A DNA stretch of 51,758 bases from Sphingomonas bacterium. Its GTDB lineage: Bacteria > Pseudomonadota > Alphaproteobacteria > Sphingomonadales > Sphingomonadaceae. The notes under the pieces are model-generated. The model was not told the origin of the DNA. It saw only the letters and a list, made by a program, of their open reading frames with translations, and did not search any database. The translations under genes and the position numbers were made by a program. Position 1 is the stretch's first letter; every line of letters begins with the position of its first letter. This document shows positions 32,689 to 41,403 of the stretch, in pieces. The stretch is from assembly GCF_028292965.1 (NCBI RefSeq), contig NZ_JAQGLG010000205.1:1-51758 (forward strand). The letters run 5' to 3'.

Positions 32689-33271
32689 CAAAGTGACCGC
32701 CATTGCCTCCGGCCGCATATTGCCTGCCCGCCAAGTGCTCGTGCGGCAGCCGCCGACATCTTTCTACAGCAAAGCAGGGCGCGGCCTTTGGAATATCGCC
32801 TGGTTCCTGCTTTACCGGCCATCGCCTCGTCCGCTTCATGGCTGGCGGCGGATGCTGTTACGCAGCTTCGGGGCGAAGATCGGGCGCGGCGCGAAACCTT
32901 ATCCCAGCGCCGTCATCTGGGCGCCGTGGAATCTGGTGATGGGCGAGCACAGCACGCTGGGCGACGCCGTAGATTGCTATTGCGTCGCCAGGGTCGAGAT
33001 CGGTGATCATGCCTCGGTCAGCCAGCGCGCTTATCTTTGCGCCGCGAGTCGCGATGTCGATGATCCTGACCACCCGCTAATGACCGCGCCGATCGTCATC
33101 GAGCGGCGCAGTTGGGTCGCGGCCGAAGCTTATGTCGGGCCGGGCGTGACGGTCCGCCAGGGCGGGGTGGTCGCCGCCCGCGCCGTCGTGGTGCGCGATG
33201 TCGAATCTTGGTCGGTGGTCGGCGGCAATCCCGCCAAACTTATCCGCAAACGTCAGCGACGGGAGGGCTGA
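32681..33271 (+). CDS. Colanic-acid-type acetyltransferase (WcaF-like, hexapeptide)
   Basis: A 196-residue protein from ATG 32681, overlapping the preceding gene by eight bases. SFYSKAGRGLWNIAWFLLYRPSP and LHGWRRMLLRSFGAKIGRG match the WcaF N-terminal region, followed by the hexapeptide beta-helix (VMGEHSTLGDAVDCYCVARVEIGDHASVSQRAYLC, IERRSWVAAEAYVGPGVTV) and a VVGGNPAKLIRKR close. It would acetylate a cytoplasmic sugar intermediate. The stop overlaps the next ATG (TGATG). Confidence 0.87.
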   Translation: MPDKVTAIASGRILPARQVLVRQPPTSFYSKAGRGLWNIAWFLLYRPSPRPLHGWRRMLLRSFGAKIGRGAKPYPSAVIWAPWNLVMGEHSTLGDAVDCYCVARVEIGDHASVSQRAYLCAASRDVDDPDHPLMTAPIVIERRSWVAAEAYVGPGVTVRQGGVVAARAVVVRDVESWSVVGGNPAKLIRKRQRREG

Positions 33272-34491
33272 TGACACCTCCACGCTTGTTGTTTGTCAAT
33301 CGCTTCTACCATCCCGATCACAGCGCTACTGCCCAAATCCTCACCGATCTGGCGGAGGCGCTGGTAGCGGGCGGTTGGGAGGTCGGCGTTATCGCCAGCC
33401 GATTGCGCTATGACGACCCCACGATGCTGTTGCCGGCGCGTGATTGCCATGCCGGCGTTACGATCCGGCGACTGTGGAGTTCGCGTTTCGGTCGCGCCGG
33501 GCTGCTGGGTCGGGCCGTGGATTATCTCTCTTTCTATATTACTGCCTTTTTCGCTATTCTTGTGACGGCACGCAGCGGCGACTTGGTCATCGTCAAGACG
33601 GACCCGCCATTGCTCTCTGTGGTTGCTAGCGCCGCGGTGCGCCTGCGTGGCGCCACGTTAATCAACTGGCTGCAAGATCTTTATCCCGAGATCGCCGCGG
33701 AGTTGGGCGTCGGCGCGATGCATGGGCCGCTGGGTCGACTCTTTCGCTGTTTGCGCAACGCATCGCTGCATCATGCACGTTTCAACGTCGCGATCGGCGA
33801 ACGCATGGCGGAGCGCCTCGTGGCGCTTGGTGTGGCGAAAAGCAAGGTTGTTGTGATGCCAAATTGGACCGATGATACCGCGATTCGGCCGATGGAGCAG
33901 GTTGAAGTGGGATTGCGCGAGGAATGGGGCCTGGGAGACAACTTCGTCGTCGCTTATTCAGGCAATCTCGGTCGTGCCCATGAATTCGAAACTCTCCTCG
34001 GCGCGGCGAAATTATTGTCTCTACGCAAGGAAATCGTTTTCCTGATGATTGGCGGCGGTCATGAAAGTGATCGCCTTGCCGCGCGTGTCGCTGAAGAGGG
34101 TTTGACGGCCCAGTTTCAATTTCGCCCTTATCAATCACGTTCACGCCTCAACGAGACACTAGCCGTGGCGAATTTGCATTGGCTGTCATTGCGGCCCGAA
34201 CTGGAAGGATTGATCGTCCCAAGTAAATTCTATGGTATCGCTGCAGCTGGCCGTCCTGTGATTGCCATCACAAACCTTGATGGCGAAATCGCGCGAATCG
34301 TGACGCGCGAACGTTGCGGCCTGGCCATCGCGCCGGGTGACTCTGCCGGTCTGGCCGCCGGAATATCCATGATGGTGGGCGATCCGAACCTTACTGCGAG
34401 GTTCGGAACGGCAGCCCGAGATTTGCTTGATCGTGAGTTCACCCGGGATAATATTTTTGAACGGTGGGTCCGCTTACTCCGTTCAGTATGA
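33271..34491 (+). CDS. Glycosyltransferase family 4 (WbuB/WcaI-like)
   Basis: A 406-residue GT-B enzyme starting MTPPRLLFVNRFYHPDHSATAQ, characteristic of WcaI/WbuB-type transferases. KTDPPLLSVV and INWLQDLYPEIAAELG mark the N-terminal half; VVAYSGNLGRAHEFETLLGAA and GLIVPSKFYGIAAAGRPVIAI mark the donor domain. Ribosome site gggaggg and TGATG coupling to the acetyltransferase fix the start. It likely adds fucose or an amino sugar, as in colanic acid and O-antigen clusters, though the donor cannot be read from sequence. Confidence 0.88.
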   Translation: MTPPRLLFVNRFYHPDHSATAQILTDLAEALVAGGWEVGVIASRLRYDDPTMLLPARDCHAGVTIRRLWSSRFGRAGLLGRAVDYLSFYITAFFAILVTARSGDLVIVKTDPPLLSVVASAAVRLRGATLINWLQDLYPEIAAELGVGAMHGPLGRLFRCLRNASLHHARFNVAIGERMAERLVALGVAKSKVVVMPNWTDDTAIRPMEQVEVGLREEWGLGDNFVVAYSGNLGRAHEFETLLGAAKLLSLRKEIVFLMIGGGHESDRLAARVAEEGLTAQFQFRPYQSRSRLNETLAVANLHWLSLRPELEGLIVPSKFYGIAAAGRPVIAITNLDGEIARIVTRERCGLAIAPGDSAGLAAGISMMVGDPNLTARFGTAARDLLDREFTRDNIFERWVRLLRSV

Positions 34492-34595
34492 ATGAATGTC
34501 GTTAGTTAGCTACTGGTTTAAAAATTTTATCATGATGAGCTTTAACGTATTTTCGCAATACTGTCTGTACGTCGATCTGAGATGAGGCCGGAAAC

Positions 34596-35510
34596 GTGAT
34601 AGCATTTTTGATACTGGCACATAATGATCCGAGACAAGTTGCTCGACTAGTATCTAAGCTACAACCCCATCATGTTTTTATACATCTCGATAAAAAAACT
34701 TCCATGAGTCAAGAATGGGAAAGCATCCAAGCTGCGTTTGTTAAAGATCGCGTACCGGTTTATTGGGGAGATTTCTCACAGATCGAGGCCACTATAGCTC
34801 TCGTCAAACTTGCGCTTAGCTCAAGTGTTATTTATAGTAAATTAGTTCTAATTTCCGGATCTTGTTACCCGATAAGGCCGATGCGTGAGCTGGAAGCTTT
34901 ATTCAATTCGGATAATGGTTACAATTATATTGGCCGCATTCCCGTCGACGCTTCTGAAAAGCTGCGATGGATGACCGAACACAGATTCCACTGTGGTGGT
35001 TTTGTGCCCTGGCAGCTGAGCAGCCGCAGTGCGTGGGCGCGGTTGGTTGATCGTGGGCTACGAAGAATCTATTTTGAAACGGTCAGCAAGATAAGGCGTC
35101 CATGGACCAGTCGCGTTCGCCGATTCCATGGGAGTCAATGGTGGGCATTAAGCCCTGAATGCGGCGGATATGTCATTGAGCGGTTCGCAGATGAAGAGAC
35201 AGCATCTCTATATCGAAAGTCTATGATCCCCGATGAACAATTCTTTCATTCTATAGTGGCAGATTCTGTTTTCAAAGAAATAAGCGGCCCAGATGTGCCA
35301 TTTATTGGTGTAGGTGCGCACGTTGCGGCCAATCTTCATATTATAGATCCCGCACTGAAAAAGTGGTTCACTATCAGTGACTTTGAAGAAATAGGCATGA
35401 GCGAAAGGTTTTTTGTTCGCAAGGTGTCTACATCGGCATCGGCAGAACTGCTGGATAAGATAGATGATATGGTTGCCGCACGAGACGCAGGCTTTCGGGA
35501 TCGTTTGTGA
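34596..35510 (+). CDS. Core-2/I-branching-type glycosyltransferase (GT14)
   Basis: A 304-residue protein starting GTG 34596. FLILAHNDPRQVARLV, VFIHLDKK, VYWGDFSQIEATIALV and LVLISGSCYPIRP are the ordered motifs of the branching-enzyme family, which in animals adds beta-1,6-GlcNAc and in bacteria appears in capsule and EPS loci. The base composition of the gene and its 104-base upstream spacer is plainly AT-rich against high-GC neighbours, indicating lateral transfer. In this locus it may add a side chain. Confidence 0.85.
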   Translation: MIAFLILAHNDPRQVARLVSKLQPHHVFIHLDKKTSMSQEWESIQAAFVKDRVPVYWGDFSQIEATIALVKLALSSSVIYSKLVLISGSCYPIRPMRELEALFNSDNGYNYIGRIPVDASEKLRWMTEHRFHCGGFVPWQLSSRSAWARLVDRGLRRIYFETVSKIRRPWTSRVRRFHGSQWWALSPECGGYVIERFADEETASLYRKSMIPDEQFFHSIVADSVFKEISGPDVPFIGVGAHVAANLHIIDPALKKWFTISDFEEIGMSERFFVRKVSTSASAELLDKIDDMVAARDAGFRDRL

Positions 35511-35733
35511 GCGCGCGGACGATAGGATTGTAGACCGACCCACAAATGCGGCCCTGCGCGGTACAGCAGCGAATCGGGGCGATGACCAATGGGTTGCAGT
35601 CGGTGTCGGATCGCGTAGAGCTATTGGGTAGGCGGGCGCCCTCACGCTTCGTCACGGGTAATGATCCGGCGCGATGCGTGATGTCGACGTCGGCTGGCGA
35701 ACATAGGCCTGTAAGTAGGCCAAGGGCGAATAG
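35511..35733. other. Intergenic spacer
   Basis: 223 bases between the low-GC GT14 gene and the high-GC methyltransferase. Composition returns to high GC within it, so it marks the right edge of the foreign-looking segment. No coding frame with a ribosome site, transposase remnant or clear terminator was seen. Confidence 0.4.
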
Positions 35734-36495
35734 ATGCGAGTTGCCAGCGAACAGGATCGAATATCTGAATTTTTCGAAAAGCACTCGGAGAATTACGGTG
35801 ATTTCTTCAAGGAAGACACGCGCACCGGCGCGTCGGAGATGTTTCGCGCGCGCTTGGCGATCGTCGCCGGGTTGCTGGCGGGCAAGACGGGCGCGCTGCT
35901 CGACTGTGCGACCGGGACAGGCGAGATCACCCAGGCGGTGAATGCGTCCGGTCGTTACGATCAGCTATGGGCGAACGATGTCAGCGCCGGTATGCTGCGC
36001 GCGGCGAGCCAGTCGCTTCAGCCGACGCATGACGGTGAGGCGCTGCGTTTCATCAACCGCGATATCTTCACCATCGAGGAAGAGCCCGGCCTGCCGGCAT
36101 TCGACGTGATCCTGTGCCTTGGCCTGATCGCGCATGTCGGCCGGCTCGACGATCTGTTTGCGAGCTTCGCGCGCTTGCTCGGCCCCGGCGGCACGGTGGC
36201 GATGCAGACCACGGTGGCCGATCAATTGTGGGTTCGCGTCGCGCGGATGGTCAACAATCGGCGCGTTGCGGCGGGCAAGCTCCACCAGATCCACTATTTC
36301 GATATTCCCTCGATCGAGGCGGCGGCGGCCAAGGCGGGTTTTCGCAAGATCGCCGTGCGCCGCTTCGGCGTCGCGCTGCCGTTCGGAGACAAGTTGCTAG
36401 GCCGACTCAACCAACGGGTCGAGCATCGCTTCGCGCGCGGCGCAACGCGTCACGGCAGCGACGCGGTGCTGATCTTCGAGCGCCACCCCGCGTGA
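35734..36495 (+). CDS. Class I SAM-dependent methyltransferase
   Basis: A 253-residue single-domain enzyme starting MRVASEQDRISEFFEKHS with an aagggcg ribosome site. SAM motif I is LLDCATGTGEITQAV (about 54-68), motif II NDVSAGMLRAA, and motif III-like FDVILCLGLIAHVG. The substrate is not readable from sequence; context suggests O-methylation of a sugar or of the chain end. Its stop overlaps the next glycosyltransferase start (GTGA). Confidence 0.85.
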   Translation: MRVASEQDRISEFFEKHSENYGDFFKEDTRTGASEMFRARLAIVAGLLAGKTGALLDCATGTGEITQAVNASGRYDQLWANDVSAGMLRAASQSLQPTHDGEALRFINRDIFTIEEEPGLPAFDVILCLGLIAHVGRLDDLFASFARLLGPGGTVAMQTTVADQLWVRVARMVNNRRVAAGKLHQIHYFDIPSIEAAAAKAGFRKIAVRRFGVALPFGDKLLGRLNQRVEHRFARGATRHGSDAVLIFERHPA

Positions 36496-37601
36496 AGATC
36501 GTCCATGTCGTCGATACGGCGTCGCGTCATGCCGGCGGCATGTTTGAAAGCGTCAAAGGGCTGGCGCGCGCGATGCTGATCGGTGGCGAGCAGGTCAGCG
36601 TGATCGCCGGACTTGATCGGTGGTCGGACAATGATCGCGAAACCTGGGCACCGGTGCCGTTGAGCGAAGTGCCGACAGCGCGCTTTGCCGACAAGATTCT
36701 CGGGCGGTCGATGATCGCCGCGCTTGATGCGGCCGCGCCGGATCTGGTTCACCTTCATGGCATTTGGGGTGTTGCCGCACGCGCCACCACCGCTTGGGTT
36801 CGGCGCAGCGGAAAGCCTGCCGTGATCTCGCCGCATGGCATGATCGATCCTTGGGCGTGGAATCGAAGTAGGACAAAGAAGCGTATTTCTGCCTTGATTT
36901 GGGAAGGCCGGCTGCTGCGCAGCGCGGCGTTGCTGCACGCGCTCAATCCCGACGAGGCCCAGGCCATCTCGGATCATCGCTTCGGCACCCCGGTAAGGGT
37001 CATTCCGAACGGCGTTTCCTTGCCGGACAAGCTCTCTGATCGCCTGCCAGAAGATGGCCGGCGTTCGCTGCTATTCATCGGCCGCCTACACCCGAAGAAG
37101 GGGCTGGAGGAAATGATCGTTGCCTGGGGTCTGGTGCAACCGGCGGTTCGCGCCGCATGGCGGCTGACGATCGCCGGCTGGGATGAGATCGGCTTGCTGG
37201 CGAAGCTGAAAAGTCAGACGAACGCGCTCGACCTCACTCGCGATATCTCGTTTATCGGCCCGGTCTTTGACGCAGCCAAGGATGAGGCTTTCCGTGCCGC
37301 CAGCGCCTTCATCTTGCCGAGCTATAGCGAAGGCTTGCCCATGACTGTTCTTGAGGCGTGGTCTTATGGTTTGCCGGCATTGATGACCGACGCGTGCAAC
37401 CTGCCCAAGGGCTTCAGAGAGGGTGCGGCGTTCAGGATCACGACCGACCCGGCGAGCATGGCAGTCGCGATGGACGCTGTGTTGTTGGACGAGACGCGTC
37501 TGAGTGCCGCCGGCGCGCGGGGGCGCGCACTGGCCGAAAAGGACCATGATTGGGCGGCGATCGGCCGGGCGATGACGGCGGCCTATCGCGAGATCGTCTG
37601 A
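36492..37601 (+). CDS. Glycosyltransferase family 4
   Basis: A 369-residue GT-B enzyme, GTG 36492 overlapping the methyltransferase stop; the track start 36114 is a shadow. Features are the N-terminal HVVDTASRHAGGMFESVKGLA and VHLHGIWG, VISPHGMIDPWAW (WcaI/WcaL-like), then SLLFIGRLHPKKGLEEMIVAW and FILPSYSEGLPMTVLEAWSYGLPALM in the donor domain, with the E-x7-E-like acidic pair. It is the last plus-strand EPS gene; its end is convergent with the priming transferase, three bases away. Confidence 0.89.
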   Translation: MKIVHVVDTASRHAGGMFESVKGLARAMLIGGEQVSVIAGLDRWSDNDRETWAPVPLSEVPTARFADKILGRSMIAALDAAAPDLVHLHGIWGVAARATTAWVRRSGKPAVISPHGMIDPWAWNRSRTKKRISALIWEGRLLRSAALLHALNPDEAQAISDHRFGTPVRVIPNGVSLPDKLSDRLPEDGRRSLLFIGRLHPKKGLEEMIVAWGLVQPAVRAAWRLTIAGWDEIGLLAKLKSQTNALDLTRDISFIGPVFDAAKDEAFRAASAFILPSYSEGLPMTVLEAWSYGLPALMTDACNLPKGFREGAAFRITTDPASMAVAMDAVLLDETRLSAAGARGRALAEKDHDWAAIGRAMTAAYREIV

Positions 37602-37604
37602 AGC

Positions 37605-38894
37605 TTATTTCGAGCCGAAACCCGTCAGCATGGTGCGGATCGTCCGCAGCACGATCAGCATGTCGAGCCAGGGCGAGAAATATTTGATGTAATAGAAATC
37701 GTACTGGAGCTTGCGGTGGACGTCGTGGACGTCGGCGACATGGCCCTGGTTGACCTGCGCCCAGCCGGTGATGCCGGGATGGACGATGTGGCGATAGCGG
37801 TAGAACGGGATCTCGCTCTCATACCACTCGGACAGCGTACAGGCTTCCGGCCGTGGGCCGATCCAGCTCATCTCGCCGCGCAGGATGTTGATGATCTGCG
37901 GCAGCTCGTCGATCCGGCTGTGGCGGAGATAGCGTCCGAGCCGGGTGATGCGCGCGTCGCCATCCTGCGTGATCGCACTGTCGCGTTCGTTACGGATCAC
38001 GGGATCGTAGCGCATCGTACGGAATTTATAGACCGTGATCGGCACGCCGCGATAACCGACGCGGCGTTGCTTGAAGAGCGCCGGCCCGCGCGAATCGAGC
38101 TTGATCGCCAACGCTGCGAGCAGCAATGCCGGCAACAGCAACAGGCCAACCGCCACCGCTGTGACCAAATCGATCAGCTGCTTGATCTTGATATAGCCCA
38201 GCCCAGGGACCAGCGACCCGAAGCTGTTCTCCGATAGATGCTCGATATCGACCCGGCCGGTGACCGATTCCTCGATCTGCTTGACGTGATAGACCGGAAC
38301 CCCGCCGATCGCCGATTCGGCGATGAAGCGTTCCCAATCGTCCGACAGATCGGCCCGCAGGTCGGCGACGATCCCGTCGCATTCGGGTAGCGCCGCGTCA
38401 CTGTCGCGCAGCCAGATCCAGTCGATATTGGGGATGCGATTGACCTTGCGCGCCTTGCCGACGGGGATCACCGCGAGGCGTCGCGGCCGCGCGCGGGCGC
38501 CCATCACATGGCAGGCGAAATACCAGGATTCGCACAGCAGGAAGCTCGTCGCGAAGGTCAGGCGGCTGTAATCGATGCGGAAGAAGAAGAAGGTCGTCAG
38601 CGCGATGGCATAGGTCGCGGTGAAGATCGGCACGACATAGGATGAGCTCCGCGCGCCGGGGAAGAACACGAAGCGGCGGAAGAAATAATGCCCGACCACG
38701 ACCGCGGCCAGGCTGGCATAGAGCACATCCTTCTGCACGGTCTCGGCGGCAGCGAAATCGGTCCCGGCAAAGGCGATGAAGGGCAGGCCCACGGCCACGA
38801 CCAGGCCGCCGAGCAACTGGGCAAAGCCATTATTGGCGATCACCCGCTGGTTGACCGAAGCCTTGCGAATAGCCGTGATGCGATGGACATTCAT
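37605..38894 (-). CDS. Undecaprenyl-phosphate glycosylphosphotransferase (EPS priming enzyme)
   Basis: About 429 residues from ATG 38894 (MNVHRITAIRKAS); the track start 38930 adds 12 residues. The N-terminal half has four or five membrane segments and a soluble loop (PRRLAVIPVGKARKV). The C-terminal half is the bacterial sugar transferase domain: a membrane helix after LIDLVTAVAVG, FKQRRVGYRG, VYKFRTMRYD, SRIDELPQIINILRGEMSWIGPRPE and GITGWAQVNQG. It transfers a sugar-1-phosphate (often glucose or galactose) to the lipid carrier, the first step of repeat-unit assembly, as GelB/SpsB/WcaJ do. It is transcribed toward the end of the big plus-strand gene group. Confidence 0.92.
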   Translation of the reverse strand: MNVHRITAIRKASVNQRVIANNGFAQLLGGLVVAVGLPFIAFAGTDFAAAETVQKDVLYASLAAVVVGHYFFRRFVFFPGARSSSYVVPIFTATYAIALTTFFFFRIDYSRLTFATSFLLCESWYFACHVMGARARPRRLAVIPVGKARKVNRIPNIDWIWLRDSDAALPECDGIVADLRADLSDDWERFIAESAIGGVPVYHVKQIEESVTGRVDIEHLSENSFGSLVPGLGYIKIKQLIDLVTAVAVGLLLLPALLLAALAIKLDSRGPALFKQRRVGYRGVPITVYKFRTMRYDPVIRNERDSAITQDGDARITRLGRYLRHSRIDELPQIINILRGEMSWIGPRPEACTLSEWYESEIPFYRYRHIVHPGITGWAQVNQGHVADVHDVHRKLQYDFYYIKYFSPWLDMLIVLRTIRTMLTGFGSK

Positions 38895-39055
38895 CGTCCC
38901 GTGCAATCCCCTTTGCCGTCGACGAGCCAATCAAGCATCGCGCCTACTCCCACAGGCACGTTCGTTCGATTTACCTTGCTGCGCTGCGGTAACACATCGC
39001 GCATACGAAGGAAAACCCGCCTTTTCTCGTTTCGAAACAATGCGTTTGATGCAGG

Positions 39056-40057
39056 TTAAACGCGGTAGCCACGAAACCAGTCGACGAACAGCGGCACACC
39101 CTGCTCGATCGTGGTGGTCGGTACGAAGCCGATGTCACGAGCGATGTCGCTGATATCGGCGAAAGTGTCCTTCACATCGCCTGGCTGGATCGGCTGATTG
39201 ATACGAATCGCCGGGCGTCCGCAGGCCTCCTCGATCAGGTCGATCAGACGTTCCAGCTGTTCGGACCGGTGATTGCCGATATTATAGAGCCGGTGCGGGC
39301 TGACGCTGCCGCCGGGCTTAGCGGCGCCGTCATCGGGCGGTGGCTGGTCAACGCAGGCGAGGACGCCGGTGACGATATCGTCGATGAAGGTGAAGTCGCG
39401 CCTCATATCGCCGCTATTGAACACTTGGATCGGCCGGCCGGCGAGGATCGCGTCGGTGAACAGCCACATCGCCATGTCGGGCCGACCCCAGGGACCATAG
39501 ACCGTGAAGAAGCGCAGGCCCGTCTGGGGCATGCGGAAGAGATGGGCGTAGGTCTCGCTCATCAACTCGTCGGCGCGCTTGGTCGCGGCGTAGAGCGACA
39601 GCGGTCGGTCGGCGCGCGCCGCGACCTCGAAGGGCAAGCTTGCGCCGCCGCCATAGACCGAGGAGGACGAGGCATAGACAAGATGCGCGACCCCACGTGC
39701 CCGCGCCAGCTCGAGCATGTTGACGTGCCCGACCAGGTTCGACTGGACATAGGCATGCGGATTTTCCAGCGAATAACGCACGCCGGCCTGCGCGCCGAGA
39801 TGGACGATGCGATCGAAGCGGTGCGGTGCGAGCGCCGCGGTCAGCGCGTCATTGTCGGCGAAATCGATCCGCAACATGGTGAAGCGGCCATCGGCGCCGT
39901 GCGTGATCTCGGCGAGGCGATCTTCCTTCAGGCCGACATCGTAATAGGCATTGAGATTATCGATGCCGATCACGCGTTCACCGCGCGCCAGCAGCGCTTT
40001 CGCGACATGCATGCCGATAAAGCCCGCGGCTCCGGTGACGAGAACAGCTTCGCTCAT
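39056..40057 (-). CDS. UDP-glucuronate 4-epimerase-like SDR
   Basis: 333 residues from ATG 40057, chosen because aagagggtgaaa sits properly before it (the GTG two codons earlier is too close). It has VTGAAGFIGMHVAKAL, HLGAQAGVRYSLENPHAYVQSN (the marker of UDP-glucuronate epimerases), ASSSSVYGG, the catalytic YAATKRADE and RFFTVYGPWGRPDMA. The expected product is UDP-galacturonate. It lies 53 bases downstream of wecC on the same strand, in an acidic-sugar precursor group. Confidence 0.9.
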   Translation of the reverse strand: MSEAVLVTGAAGFIGMHVAKALLARGERVIGIDNLNAYYDVGLKEDRLAEITHGADGRFTMLRIDFADNDALTAALAPHRFDRIVHLGAQAGVRYSLENPHAYVQSNLVGHVNMLELARARGVAHLVYASSSSVYGGGASLPFEVAARADRPLSLYAATKRADELMSETYAHLFRMPQTGLRFFTVYGPWGRPDMAMWLFTDAILAGRPIQVFNSGDMRRDFTFIDDIVTGVLACVDQPPPDDGAAKPGGSVSPHRLYNIGNHRSEQLERLIDLIEEACGRPAIRINQPIQPGDVKDTFADISDIARDIGFVPTTTIEQGVPLFVDWFRGYRV

Positions 40058-40110
40058 TTTCACCCTCTTGCCGCCGAGGCCTGGGCCTTAGCGCCAAGTG
40101 ACGACAGCTT

Positions 40111-41403
40111 CTAGACCGCGATGCGCAACGGCTCGCTTGCGGGACGGATGCGTGGCTGGTCGGGCCAGATGCCGCGCGTGTCATAGACCAGCTTGGTCAC
40201 GCGCTCGTCGAGCGGGACCGACTTGAACACGTCGTGATCGACCAGCACGATCATCGCGCCGCAGCTTTCGATCGCGGTGTCGATATCGGTCAGGCCTGCG
40301 CCGCTGCCGTCGAATTCCCTGGGCAGTTGGTCGGCATAGGGCTCGACGACCTGGATTCGATCGCCGAAGCGTGCGGCCAGCGCGGCGGCCACCTTGAGCG
40401 CGGGGCTCTCGCGGAAATCGTCGATGTTCGCCTTGAAGGCGAGGCCTAGGCAGGCGACCTTCATGCCGGGATGGTCGGCGATCAGTGCTGCGGCGCGCTC
40501 GATGACGTAGTCGACCTTGGCATCGTTCACCTCGCGCGCGGTGCGGATCAGCGGGGTGTTGGCGCGGTCGGCATTGACCAGGAACCACGGGTCGACCGCG
40601 ATGCAATGCCCACCGACGCCCGGCCCGGGCGACAGGATGTTGACGCGCGGATGGCGGTTGGCGAGGCGGATCACCTCCCAAACATCCACCTCCATCGTGT
40701 CGGCGATGCGCGACAATTCGTTAGCGAAGGCGATGTTGACGTCGCGGAAGGCATTCTCGGTCAACTTGGTCATTTCCGCCGCGCGGCTCGTCGTGGTGAC
40801 GCAGGCGCCGCGCACGAAGCGGCGGTAAAAGGCCAAGGCCTTGCGCGCGCAGCGCGGCGTGATGCCGCCGATGACGCGGTCATTGTCGATCAGCTCGACC
40901 AGGATGCGGCCGGGCAGCACGCGCTCGGGGCAATAAGCGATGGCGATATCGGGGCTGTCGGCGCAGCGACCCGGCACTTTCAGGTCCGGGCGCAGCTCGG
41001 CGAGCAGGTCGCGGACCTTCTCGGTCGTGCCGACCGGCGAGGTCGATTCGAGGATCACCGCATCGCCGGCCTTGAGCACGGTGGCAATGGTGGTCGCGGC
41101 GCGCAACACATAGCCGATATTGGGCGCGTGATCCTCGCCGAACGGTGTCGGCACGGCGATGACGAACACGTCCGCCGGCTCGATCTGCACCGAAGCGCGC
41201 AGATTGCCGCGCGCGACGACGCCCGAGACGAGGCCATCGAGATCGACTTCCTCGATATGCACCTTGCCGGAATTGACCGTGTCGACCACCGACTGGGTCA
41301 CGTCCACGCCGAGCACCGATGCTCCGGTGCGCGCGATCACTGCGGCGGTGGGCAGGCCGATATAACCCAGCCCGAGGACGGCAACCTTCAACTCAGCGTT
41401 CAT
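40111..41403 (-). CDS. wecC: UDP-N-acetyl-D-mannosamine dehydrogenase
   Basis: 430 residues from ATG 41403 (MNAELKVAVLGLGYIGLPTAAV). NAD-binding GLGYIGLP, PTPFGEDHAPNIGYV, ESTSPVGTTEKV, the CPERVLPG stretch and GPGVGGHCIAVDPWFL with the catalytic Cys-relatives identify the WecC/UDP-ManNAc dehydrogenase branch rather than UDP-glucose dehydrogenase. It oxidises UDP-ManNAc twice to UDP-ManNAc-uronate. The 11-base overlap with wecB couples substrate supply and oxidation. It implies ManNAcA in the EPS or in another glycan. Confidence 0.92.
   Translation of the reverse strand: MNAELKVAVLGLGYIGLPTAAVIARTGASVLGVDVTQSVVDTVNSGKVHIEEVDLDGLVSGVVARGNLRASVQIEPADVFVIAVPTPFGEDHAPNIGYVLRAATTIATVLKAGDAVILESTSPVGTTEKVRDLLAELRPDLKVPGRCADSPDIAIAYCPERVLPGRILVELIDNDRVIGGITPRCARKALAFYRRFVRGACVTTTSRAAEMTKLTENAFRDVNIAFANELSRIADTMEVDVWEVIRLANRHPRVNILSPGPGVGGHCIAVDPWFLVNADRANTPLIRTAREVNDAKVDYVIERAAALIADHPGMKVACLGLAFKANIDDFRESPALKVAAALAARFGDRIQVVEPYADQLPREFDGSGAGLTDIDTAIESCGAMIVLVDHDVFKSVPLDERVTKLVYDTRGIWPDQPRIRPASEPLRIAV

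Noticed and set aside
34492-35733. Insertion sequence carrying the GT14 gene
   Set aside because: No transposase, terminal inverted repeats or target duplications were seen; only a composition shift is present.
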